DNA of 64,000 nucleotides from Actinomadura latina NBRC 106108 (GTDB lineage: Bacteria > Actinomycetota > Actinomycetes > Streptosporangiales > Streptosporangiaceae): NCBI RefSeq assembly GCF_001552195.1, contig NZ_BCQS01000035.1, positions 57,907 to 121,906 on the forward strand, written 5' to 3'. Below the pieces are notes generated by a model, which had not been told where the DNA came from, did no database searches, and worked only from the letters and a program-made list of their open reading frames with translations. This document shows, piece after piece, positions 1-6,854 of the stretch. A program made the position numbers and the translations under genes. Every line of letters starts with the position of its first letter. Position 1 is the first letter of the stretch.

Positions 1-1004
1 GCGGCGAACCGTTCGAGCTCCTCGTCCAGCACGGCGGCGATCTTGTCGGGTTCCGGCCCGATGGCGTCGACGATCGCCAGGGACTGGCCCGAGGCGAGCC
101 GCGTCACGCCGGCCCAGACCTCGGTGGCGATCTGGTCGCGCCGCACCATCCGGTCGTAGAGGCGGGAGCCGGAGCCGCCGCCGAGGATCTCGACCGCCAT
201 CTCGGCGGCCTCGACGTCGTCGCCGCCGTCGGTGGGCAGCGTGAACATCGCGAAGTAGGCGGGGGACGGGACGTCCTCGGTCAGCGCCTCCTCGCGGACG
301 CCGGTCAGCGGCCCCAGCTCGCCGGGACGCGCGGCGGGCTTCTCCGGCCCGGCGGGCAGGCCGCCGAAGTAGCGCTCGACCGCCTCGATGGTCGCGGCCG
401 GGTCGACGTCGCCGACGACCGACAGGACGGCGTTGCCGGGCGCGTACCAGGTGGCGAAGAAGTCGGTGCAGTCTTCGAGGGTGGTGGCGTCCAGGTCCTC
501 CATGGAGCCGATCGGGGTGTGCGCGTACGGGTGACCCTCGGGGAACGTCAGCGCGCACAGCCGCTCGAAGGCCGTCCCGTAGGGCTGGTTGTCGTAGCGC
601 TGGCGGCGCTCGTTCTTCACGACGTCGCGCTGGTTGTCGAGGTTGGCCTGGGTGAGCGCGGCGGGCAGCGTGCCCATCCGGTCGGCCTCCAGCCACAGGG
701 CGAGCTCCAGGTGGCTGACCGGGACCGTCTCGTAGTAGTTCGTGCGCTCGAACGACGTGCTGGCGTTGAACGCGGCGCCGGCGCTCTCCAGCAGCGCGGC
801 GTGCTCGCCTTCCGCGACGTTCTCGGAGCCCTGGAACATCAGGTGCTCGAAGAGGTGGGCGAGGCCGGTCCGGCCGGACCGCTCGTGCCGTGAGCCCACC
901 CCGTACCAGATGTTCACGGCGGCCAGTGGTACGACGTGGTCCTCGCAGACCACGACGCGCAGGCCATTGCCGAGCGTGTGCTCATGCAGCGGCTGTTCTG
1001 CCAC
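1..1004 (-). CDS. M16 family zinc peptidase, N-terminal part (runs off the left edge)
   Basis: About 334 N-terminal residues are present; the 3' end is outside the window. GTG at 1004 is preceded by GGGAG about 8 nt upstream, and the protein begins AEQPLHEHTLGNGLRVVV. The inverted zinc motif HLFEH is at residues 50-54, and E132 in NERRQRYDNQPYG is the likely third zinc ligand, at the spacing usual for insulinase/pitrilysin (M16) metallopeptidases. The downstream part shows the M16 core with a GGGSGSRLYDRM segment. Family members cleave peptides, often as pairs of an active and an inactive subunit; any partner would lie to the left. The HXXEH is intact, so this subunit should be the catalytic one. 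No signal peptide is visible, so it is probably cytoplasmic. Confidence 0.93.
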   Translation of the reverse strand, partial: MAEQPLHEHTLGNGLRVVVCEDHVVPLAAVNIWYGVGSRHERSGRTGLAHLFEHLMFQGSENVAEGEHAALLESAGAAFNASTSFERTNYYETVPVSHLELALWLEADRMGTLPAALTQANLDNQRDVVKNERRQRYDNQPYGTAFERLCALTFPEGHPYAHTPIGSMEDLDATTLEDCTDFFATWYAPGNAVLSVVGDVDPAATIEAVERYFGGLPAGPEKPAARPGELGPLTGVREEALTEDVPSPAYFAMFTLPTDGGDDVEAAEMAVEILGGGSGSRLYDRMVRRDQIATEVWAGVTRLASGQSLAIVDAIGPEPDKIAAVLDEELERFA

Positions 1005-1220
1005 GGAGCGCTCCCGTCCGTTCGATGGGTCGGCTGGCGGACAGCACCGCGCGCGTCGACGGGACGTGCCCGGGCGGCGGGCTTGATCTCGGTCTCACCG
1101 TACCGGGTACGTCCGGCCGGGGGCGCGTCCACGCCAACCTGTGGATAACCCGGCGGACAAAGAGGTACACGCGCGGGCAAAAAGGAACGGAAACCCGGGG
1201 TTGAAAGCCGGGGCGCCGCG

Positions 1221-1592
1221 TCAGGGCGCGGCGGCCTCGTGCGCCGCGATCGCGTCCTCCAGCGACCGGTGCAGGACGAAGATCTTGGTGAGCTGGGTGA
1301 CGTGGAAGACCCGCCGCACCCGGTCGTTCACGCCCATGAAGGACATCGAGCCGTCGCGCGCGCGGAGCCGGTGGTAGATCCCGACCAGGACGCCGAGGCC
1401 CGTGGAGTCCAGGAACGTCACCTCGCCGAGGTCGATCACGAGTTGCGTGCCGCCGTTGTCGATGATGTCGAGGAGCGCCTCCCGCAGCCGGGGGCTGGTG
1501 AAGACGTCGATCTCACCGCTGATCTTGACGACCGTGAGGCCCTGCTCGACGCGATGGTCGACGGCGAAGTCCACCGGTGCTCCTCTCGTCAT
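1221..1592 (-). CDS. STAS-domain anti-sigma factor antagonist
   Basis: A 123-residue single STAS domain. The loop DSTGLGVLVG (about residues 62-71) carries the serine that the partner kinase phosphorylates in SpoIIAA/RsbV/BldG-type antagonists. By family, the unphosphorylated form binds a HATPase anti-sigma factor and frees a sigma factor. The next gene on the same strand (1682-2302) encodes a HATPase of the anti-sigma type, so the two may be partners, although 89 bp separate them and coupling is not certain. ATG at 1592 has GAGGAGC upstream. Cytoplasmic. The family call is firm; the partner is inferred. Confidence 0.93.
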   Translation of the reverse strand: MTRGAPVDFAVDHRVEQGLTVVKISGEIDVFTSPRLREALLDIIDNGGTQLVIDLGEVTFLDSTGLGVLVGIYHRLRARDGSMSFMGVNDRVRRVFHVTQLTKIFVLHRSLEDAIAAHEAAAP

Positions 1593-1681
1593 CGTCGGGC
1601 CCGATCCACGGTGCCCGCCGGGGGAAATGAATAGTTACCCCTGTCGCGCGCCGTTACGCCCTTTGGTCAAGCGCACCCCGT

Positions 1682-2302
1682 TCAAGGGGAACGGAACAGT
1701 GCCCACACCACCTTGCCGTGGTGCAGTGCCCGCCACCCCCACCGGACGCTGAACGACTCCACGAGGTGGAGGCCGCGTCCCGTCTCGGCGATGTAGTCGG
1801 GTTCCTTGCGACGCGGCGCGGTCCGGCTGGCGTCCATGATTCCGCAGAGCAGCCACGGGGCCTCGTGCCCCAGCCGCAGCCTGATCGCGGACGGCGCGGA
1901 GCCCAGCGGGTCGGCCGGGTCGCCGTACACGCCCTCGCGGTGCACGTCGACGCCCGGCCGCCCGCCGGAGTTCACCCTTCCGCTGTGCCGCAGCGCGTTC
2001 GTGACGAGTTCGGAGACGACGAGGCCGACGTCGTCGGCGAGTTCGGCGAGATTCCATTCGGTGAGCCGGGAGACGGCGAAGTGCCGGGCCGCGGTGACCG
2101 ATTCCGGATCGGGCGCGACGGTGAACGACACCGTGGATCCGCGCAGCTCCGTCAGCGCCGTGACGGCCGTGTCCAGCCGCGGCGGCAGGTCGACCGACTC
2201 CGGGACGGGCGTGGAGCGCCCAGCGTGGTCCCGTGGGTCTGCCGGCCCCGCGACAGGGCCGAGCTCCCACCGCGTGTCGTCGTGCGCGTGGCGTGACGTC
2301 AT
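1682..2302 (-). CDS. HATPase_c anti-sigma regulatory factor (RsbW/AbaA type)
   Basis: About 206 residues. A GHKL ATPase fold is shown by the N box ELVTNALRHS, a G1-like segment CGIMDAS and the G2 segment ETGRGLHLV. The frame stays open upstream to 2479, but the earlier residues look like GC-driven translation; ATG at 2302 gives a family-like length with about 70 disordered residues before the domain. Such stand-alone domains act as serine kinases/anti-sigma factors on STAS proteins or sigma factors, or as AbaA/WhiJ-locus regulators. It is transcribed away from the XRE/DUF397 pair, an arrangement typical of actinomycete whiJ/abaA-like loci. The G1 box lacks the usual DxGxG, so ATP binding may be atypical. 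The start is uncertain. Confidence 0.88.
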   Translation of the reverse strand: MTSRHAHDDTRWELGPVAGPADPRDHAGRSTPVPESVDLPPRLDTAVTALTELRGSTVSFTVAPDPESVTAARHFAVSRLTEWNLAELADDVGLVVSELVTNALRHSGRVNSGGRPGVDVHREGVYGDPADPLGSAPSAIRLRLGHEAPWLLCGIMDASRTAPRRKEPDYIAETGRGLHLVESFSVRWGWRALHHGKVVWALFRSP

Positions 2303-2407
2303 TCCACCGGACCCCGCAGAGTGTTCTCGTTGTGCAGCCGTGGCTCGGAAGTCTCGTGCGTTATCCTGCGCATCGTAGCGTGCGAATGCAAGGCCCAATG
2401 CACGTGC

Positions 2408-2441
2408 ATCCGCGTTGCGAGGGTGTGGGGGCAACGCGGAT
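2408..2441. repeat. 11-bp perfect inverted repeat in the HATPase/XRE divergent region
   Basis: ATCCGCGTTGC (2408-2418) and its exact complement GCAACGCGGAT (2431-2441) are separated by 12 nt. It lies about 90 bp upstream of the XRE gene and 105 bp upstream of the HATPase gene. No gene reads into it from either side, so a terminator role is unlikely; an operator shared by the divergent genes is the simpler reading. A smaller dyad, TGCCA-G-TGGCA, begins at 2479. Confidence 0.5.
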
Positions 2442-2528
2442 CGCACCCGTGTGAACGGAGGTAACCGCAGGACACTCATGCCAGTGGCACACTAGGTTCG
2501 CTGTCCGCCGAATAGCCGGAGGTTGGGC

Positions 2529-3395
2529 GTGACTCCAGAGACGCCGGGAAGCGGGTCGACGGTCCGTCGGATCCTGCTCGGGTCCCAGCTGCGCCGTCTG
2601 CGCGAGCAGAAGGGCGTGACCCGTCAGGACGCCGGCTACGTCATCCGTGCGTCGGAGTCGAAGATCAGCCGTCTGGAGCTCGGACGGGTCAGCTTCAAAG
2701 AACGCGACGTGGACGACCTGCTCACGTTGTACGGCGTCAGCGACAAGACGGAACGCGAGGCGCTGCTGCAGCTGGCGCGGGAGGCCAACACTCCCGGTTG
2801 GTGGCACCGGTACAACGACGTGCTGCCCGGCTGGTTCCAGACCTATGTGGGCCTGGAGGAGTCGGCGGCGCTGATCCGCACGTACGAACTGCAGTTCGTC
2901 CCGGGACTGCTGCAGTCGGAGGGGTACGCGCGAGCGGTGATCCGCCTCGGCAACGCCGGAGCCGCCGAACACGAGATCGACCAGCGCGTGGAACTGCGCA
3001 TGCAGCGCCAGGAACGCCTCACGGGCCCGGAGGCGCCGCGGCTGTGGGCCGTGGTGGACGAGGGGGCGCTCAAGCGTCCCATCGGCGGTCCGGAGGTGAT
3101 GCGGGGCCAGTTCGAGCACCTCATCGAGATGTCCAAGCTGCCCAACGTCACCATCCAGATCATGCCGTTCAGGTTCGGCGGCCACGCCGCCGAAGGTGGG
3201 GCCTTCACCATCCTGCGCTTTCCCGAGCAGGACCTGCCGGACGTGGTTTACGTCGAGAACCTCACCGGCGCTATGTACCTGGACAAGCGCGACGACGTCG
3301 ACACCTATCTGCAGGCGATGGAACGCCTGTGCGTCGACAGCGCGACCCCGGAGCGCACCGTCGAGCTTCTTGGTGATCTTCTCAGAGAGACATGA
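2529..3395 (+). CDS. XRE-family HTH regulator with DUF5753 (WhiJ/AbaA type)
   Basis: 288 residues. The N-terminal Cro/C1 HTH spans about 15-75 (LRRLREQKGVTRQDAGYVI, then SKISRLELGR), followed by a DUF5753 ligand/partner domain (WFQTYVGLEESAALIRTYELQFVPG and later IQIMPFRFGGHAAEGG). GTG at 2529 is preferred because GGAGG at 2518-2522 ends 6 nt before it; an in-frame TTG lies at 2523. It overlaps the DUF397 gene by ATGA, so the two are translationally coupled. In Streptomyces such pairs behave as DNA-binding regulator plus small antagonist controlling development or antibiotic onset; that role here is inferred. Confidence 0.95.
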   Translation: MTPETPGSGSTVRRILLGSQLRRLREQKGVTRQDAGYVIRASESKISRLELGRVSFKERDVDDLLTLYGVSDKTEREALLQLAREANTPGWWHRYNDVLPGWFQTYVGLEESAALIRTYELQFVPGLLQSEGYARAVIRLGNAGAAEHEIDQRVELRMQRQERLTGPEAPRLWAVVDEGALKRPIGGPEVMRGQFEHLIEMSKLPNVTIQIMPFRFGGHAAEGGAFTILRFPEQDLPDVVYVENLTGAMYLDKRDDVDTYLQAMERLCVDSATPERTVELLGDLLRET

Positions 3396-3646
3396 TGCTC
3401 CAATCCGATTACGACAACGGGACACCGGCCGCCAAGCTCCAAGGGGCGCGATGGCTGAAGTCCCGGCGAAGCAACTCCCAGGGGAACTGTGTGGAAATCG
3501 CCGAACTGCCCGGTGGGCAGGTGGCGATGCGGAACTCCCGTCATCCCGACGGTCCCGCTCTCATCTACACCCGCCCCGAGATAGAGGCGCTGATCCTTGG
3601 AGCCAAGGACGGCGACTTCGACCATCTCATCGCCTCCCGTAACTGA
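3392..3646 (+). CDS. DUF397 small protein
   Basis: 84 residues. It contains the DUF397 signature WLKSRRSNSQGNCVEIAELP followed by VAMRNSRHPDGPALIYT. ATG overlaps the upstream XRE stop (ATGA). A second ATG follows immediately (MM), so the start may be 3395. DUF397 proteins are small partners of DUF5753 XRE regulators and are widespread in actinomycetes. A strong terminator follows at 3734. Confidence 0.94.
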   Translation: MMLQSDYDNGTPAAKLQGARWLKSRRSNSQGNCVEIAELPGGQVAMRNSRHPDGPALIYTRPEIEALILGAKDGDFDHLIASRN

Positions 3647-3733
3647 ACCAGCAAGAAAGCCGCCAGAACAGTCGAAAAGCGGCGGGTCGGCTCCCGAAGC
3701 ACCGAGCGTCGACCCGACCGCCCACAAGATCAG

Positions 3734-3765
3734 AGGCCACCCGGGCGCGAGGGTGGCCTTCTCCA
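3734..3765. terminator. Rho-independent-like terminator between DUF397 and kinase genes
   Basis: Stem AGGCCACCC (3734-3742) with GGGTGGCCT (3751-3759), an 8-nt loop, then TCTCC. It sits between two convergent genes and could serve both. Confidence 0.7.
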
Positions 3766-3790
3766 TTTCCCGCCGGGTTCCCGGGCGGGG

Positions 3791-3822
3791 GTCAGCCGCA
3801 GTTGCCGTCAGCCGCAGTTGCC
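3791..3822. repeat. 16-bp perfect tandem duplication over the kinase stop codon
   Basis: GTCAGCCGCAGTTGCC occurs at 3791-3806 and again at 3807-3822. The second copy contains the kinase stop codon and last codons; the first is its untranslated copy just downstream. Confidence 0.95.
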
Positions 3823-5493
3823 GTAGGGCGCGCTGCGGCCGTTGCCGCCGAACCGGACGCACGTCCCGGGGGCCTTCACGTAGACCGGCCCCGCGTACCA
3901 GGCGAACGAGCCGCTGTCGGCGATGGAGCCGCCGCCCTGCTTCTGGATCCACGTCGAGACCGGTGACGCCTTGCCGACGTTCTTGGTCTTGATGGTGACG
4001 GCGCAGTTGTAGGTGGAACTGCTGTAGAGCAGGTACGCGACGCCGCCGGAAACGTTCAGCGACCGCTGCACGTAGTAGCCGCCCCCATGGCCGCCGCTGT
4101 TGCACACCTGCTGCGGCGTGTACTTGTTGGCAGGCTCCTGGACGGGTGTGGAGCCTCCGCCTCCACCGCCGCTTGTCCCCTGCGTGGGTTTCGACTCGCC
4201 CGGCTGTTGCGGTGACCCCGGCTTCTGGGACGCGCCAGGGGACGCGGGCGCCCCGCTCTTGCTGCTCTGCGGCCGCCCGGGCCTGCTCTTGGCCGGGTTC
4301 TTCGCGGCGCTGCCCGCGCCGTCAGCCGTCCCGGCGTTGCCCTGGGCGCCCTGGTTCTGGTCGGAGGCCGAGACCTGCTGGTCCCCGCCCTTGCCGTCGC
4401 CGCCCCTCGTCGCCGCCCAGGCCGCGCCGCCCGCGATGACGACCGCGACCGCGGCCGCCGCCGCGATGGGCACGAGGAGGCGCCCGCGCTTCCTGCCGCC
4501 CGGCCCCGGCCCCTGGCCCTGGCCCTGGCCCAGGACCTGCGGTGGGCCGGGCGGGACTGGTGGGAGAGGCGGGACGGGCGGAGGCGGCGTCGTCCCGCCG
4601 AAGGGCGGCGGTTGCGGAGCCGTCCTGGACCGGATGTCGGACGGCAGGGTGCCGCTGGCCGCGCCGACCAGGCGCTCCTGGGCCTCGCGCGCCGCCGGGC
4701 GCTGCGCCGGCTCCTTGGACAGGCACGCCAGGACCAGCCCGCGCATCGGTTCGGGCAGGTCGCCGAGGTCGGGCTCACCGGTCAGGATCCGGTGCATGAC
4801 CATGGCCATCTCGTCGTTGCCGAACGCGGGACGTCCCGTCGCGGCGAACACCATCGTCGTGCCCCAGGCGAACATGTCGGACGCGGCGCCGACCTCGCCG
4901 CCGGTGAAGTGCTCGGGCGACATGTAGGCGGGCGTGCCGACGTTCTGCGTCTCGCCCGCCGCGCCCAGCGCGCGCGCCACGCCGAAGTCGATGACGCGTG
5001 GCCCGTCCGGGCCCATGACCACGTTGTGGGGCTTGAAGTCGCGGTGGACGATCCCCGCCTGGTGGATCGCGGTGAGCGCCGTCAGCGTGCTGATCGCGAG
5101 CCGTTCCAGTGCGCCGCCCGTACGCGGGCCTTCCGTCCGCACGACGTGGTGCAGGGACATGCCTGGCACGTACTCACTGACGATGTAGGGCTGGTCGCCC
5201 GCGACGTCCGCGTCGAGCACCTGCGCGGTGCAGAACCGGGCGACGCGCTTGGCGACCTCCAGTTCGCGGACGAAGCGCGCGCGGGCGGAGTCGTCGCCGG
5301 TGAGCCCGCCGTGCAGCAGCTTGATCGCGACGTGGTCGGCGATGGGCACGGTGCCCGTCCCGCCGGCCCTCCGGCCCAGGAAGACCGCGCCCTGCCCGCC
5401 CTCTCCTAGGCGGCCCAGGATTTCGTATCCGCCCAGCTCGGTCGGGTCCCCCGACCGCAGTGGAAGGGCGTCGGGCATCGTCCTGTCCGTCAC
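3808..5493 (-). CDS. Transmembrane Ser/Thr protein kinase with Cys-containing extracellular domain
   Basis: 561 residues from GTG at 5493, chosen because GGGGAG lies 8 nt upstream; an in-frame ATG is at 5478. Kinase domain about 22-280: glycine loop LGEGGQGAVFLG, K58 in AIK, HRDFKPHN with catalytic D152, DFG at 169-171, SPE at 192-194. A Pro-rich and Gly/Gln linker follows (about 290-335), then one membrane helix (about 339-362), a Ser/Gly/Pro-rich spacer, and a C-terminal domain of about 105 residues with four cysteines ending APYGNCG. That domain faces outside and has no PASTA repeats; it resembles small secreted spore-associated proteins of actinomycetes, a weak similarity. The role is probably sensing an extracellular cue and phosphorylating cytoplasmic targets. 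The gene end is duplicated (3791-3822). Confidence 0.93.
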   Translation of the reverse strand: MTDRTMPDALPLRSGDPTELGGYEILGRLGEGGQGAVFLGRRAGGTGTVPIADHVAIKLLHGGLTGDDSARARFVRELEVAKRVARFCTAQVLDADVAGDQPYIVSEYVPGMSLHHVVRTEGPRTGGALERLAISTLTALTAIHQAGIVHRDFKPHNVVMGPDGPRVIDFGVARALGAAGETQNVGTPAYMSPEHFTGGEVGAASDMFAWGTTMVFAATGRPAFGNDEMAMVMHRILTGEPDLGDLPEPMRGLVLACLSKEPAQRPAAREAQERLVGAASGTLPSDIRSRTAPQPPPFGGTTPPPPVPPLPPVPPGPPQVLGQGQGQGPGPGGRKRGRLLVPIAAAAAVAVVIAGGAAWAATRGGDGKGGDQQVSASDQNQGAQGNAGTADGAGSAAKNPAKSRPGRPQSSKSGAPASPGASQKPGSPQQPGESKPTQGTSGGGGGGSTPVQEPANKYTPQQVCNSGGHGGGYYVQRSLNVSGGVAYLLYSSSTYNCAVTIKTKNVGKASPVSTWIQKQGGGSIADSGSFAWYAGPVYVKAPGTCVRFGGNGRSAPYGNCG

Positions 5494-5667
5494 ACCACTC
5501 GCTCCCCGTCGCCTCCGGCCCGTCGCCCGGCCGTTCGGCAAGCCTACGGGTACGGAAAAGGTAGGTCCTCCGCACATTAGTTGATCTCCGGGCCCGCGGG
5601 CGCCGCGTCCGCTGGCGGCCGGCACCGAAAAGGACTAGGGTCCGGTTGACTTGATCGGGAGGCGTTC

Positions 5668-6303
5668 ATGGACCGCGGAGCCGCGGGCGGGCGGCGCGTC
5701 GACCTCGAACTGATGCGGACGCCGCCGCCCAAAGAACGCGCCGACGCCGCGCGCAACCGCGTGAAGGTGCTGGACGCGGCCGCGGAACTCTTCGCCCGGC
5801 ACGGGGTCGAGTCGGTCTCGATGGACGCCGTCGCCGCCGCGGCCGGCGTCGGCAAGGGGACCCTCTTCCGCCGGTTCGGCGACAAGGCGGGCCTGGCCGC
5901 GGCCCTTCTGAACCAGCGTGAACGCGATCTGCAGGACCAGATCCTCTCCGGCCCCTCCCCGCTAGGCCCAGGCAAGAGGGACGCGACGGCTTCGCCGTCC
6001 GACCGTATGCATGCCTTCGCCGACGCCTACCTCGATTACGTGCTGGACCATCTCGCCCTAGTGCGCATGTCGGAGACCGCCTCACCAGGAGCGCGGTACC
6101 GCATAGGCGCCTACGGGTTCTGGCATCGGCACCTGATGATCCTTCTCGACCAGATGGGCGAGGCCGTCCCGGACGGCGAGGCCGCGGCGCACGCGCTGCT
6201 GGCCGTTCTCGGCGCCGAGCACCTCACCGCGATGGTCGAGAGGGTGGGGAGGGAACGCGCGCGCGCCGCCGTCCACGCGCTCTTCAACGCGGCCGCCGGC
6301 TAG
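5668..6303 (+). CDS. TetR-family transcriptional regulator
   Basis: 211 residues. The HTH is near residues 30-75: AAELFARHGVESVSMDAVAA, then GVGKGTLFRRFGDKAGL. The C-terminal ligand/dimer domain has no recognisable specificity. ATG is preceded by GGGAGG. It is divergent from the kinase gene with a 174-bp gap and is followed by a terminator. The target is unknown; the nearest candidates are itself and the kinase gene. Confidence 0.94.
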   Translation: MDRGAAGGRRVDLELMRTPPPKERADAARNRVKVLDAAAELFARHGVESVSMDAVAAAAGVGKGTLFRRFGDKAGLAAALLNQRERDLQDQILSGPSPLGPGKRDATASPSDRMHAFADAYLDYVLDHLALVRMSETASPGARYRIGAYGFWHRHLMILLDQMGEAVPDGEAAAHALLAVLGAEHLTAMVERVGRERARAAVHALFNAAAG

Positions 6304-6323
6304 ACACCCCCGGAGACGCCGAA

Positions 6324-6348
6324 GCCCCCGTGCGCCGTGCACGGGGGC
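6324..6348. terminator. Terminator hairpin after the TetR gene
   Basis: GCCCCCGTGC (6324-6333) pairs with GCACGGGGGC (6339-6348) around a 5-nt loop: 10 bp perfect, 20 bp past the TetR stop. Confidence 0.75.
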
Positions 6349-6363
6349 CTGGCAGAGCGTGGG

Positions 6364-6546
6364 TCAGGCCGGGTCGGGCGTCCGCCGCTCTGGGCGGGAG
6401 TCCTCCCGGCCGTCCACCTTGCCCGGTGGACCCTCCAGGGCGTGGTTGCGTTCCAGCTGGGCCGCCACCGCGAGGGCGCGCAGCGACGTCGTCTTCACAT
6501 GTTTTCTTCCATTGGCGGGACGGGTGCGGGGGATGCTGCTCGGCAC
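6364..6546 (-). CDS. Possible small protein of 60 residues, no known family
   Basis: GTG at 6546 follows CTGGAGGCGAACC, with GGAGG 6 nt before the start, a strong ribosome-binding site in otherwise empty sequence. The product is basic at the N-terminus (PSSIPRTRPANGRKHVKTT), has a short helical stretch SLRALAVAAQLERN and ends in a hydrophilic Pro/Arg/Glu-rich tail REDSRPERRTPDPA. It has no Cys, signal peptide or membrane helix. A second in-frame GTG at 6498 with GGAAGA upstream would give 44 residues. It converges on the TetR terminator. The good start signal argues for a real gene; lack of recognised homology argues for caution. Confidence 0.4.
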   Translation of the reverse strand: MPSSIPRTRPANGRKHVKTTSLRALAVAAQLERNHALEGPPGKVDGREDSRPERRTPDPA

Positions 6547-6854
6547 GGTTCGCCTCCAGGGTTCGTGGACGGGTGCTACCCGGATCACCGGTGTTCGCAC
6601 GGTAGTTGCAACCGCAAGATCCATCTCGCTATTCCGAGTGATCGGCGCTTTTTTTCACGTCCGCTTCCGGCCGTGCCGCCGGGGCCCGCCCGAACCCTCA
6701 GGTAACCCCATGTCGCAGGAACAATCGTGTGTTTTTCCCTCTAAGTGCTATCTGTCACTTTGTTCACATGTTGCGCACGCTCTGCGAAGCTGCCTCGAAC
6801 GCTCAACTGGGTAGGTACCGCAACGCGCCCGAGCCGTCTCCTGGGAGAGATCCG
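6547..6854. other. 308-bp region upstream of pyc
   Basis: It holds the putative promoters of the small minus-strand ORF and of pyc. It is less GC-rich than its surroundings, with a run of seven T at about 6650. TTGCAA-17 nt-CTATTC near 6605 is a weak sigma-70-like arrangement on the plus strand. I see no riboswitch or clear operator. Confidence 0.4.

Noticed and set aside
3808..4200. PASTA domains in the kinase
   Set aside because: The outer domain is a single Cys4 module, with no PASTA repeats.
6547..6854. Riboswitch upstream of pyc
   Set aside because: No conserved helices or known motif could be folded by eye; the leader is short and plain.
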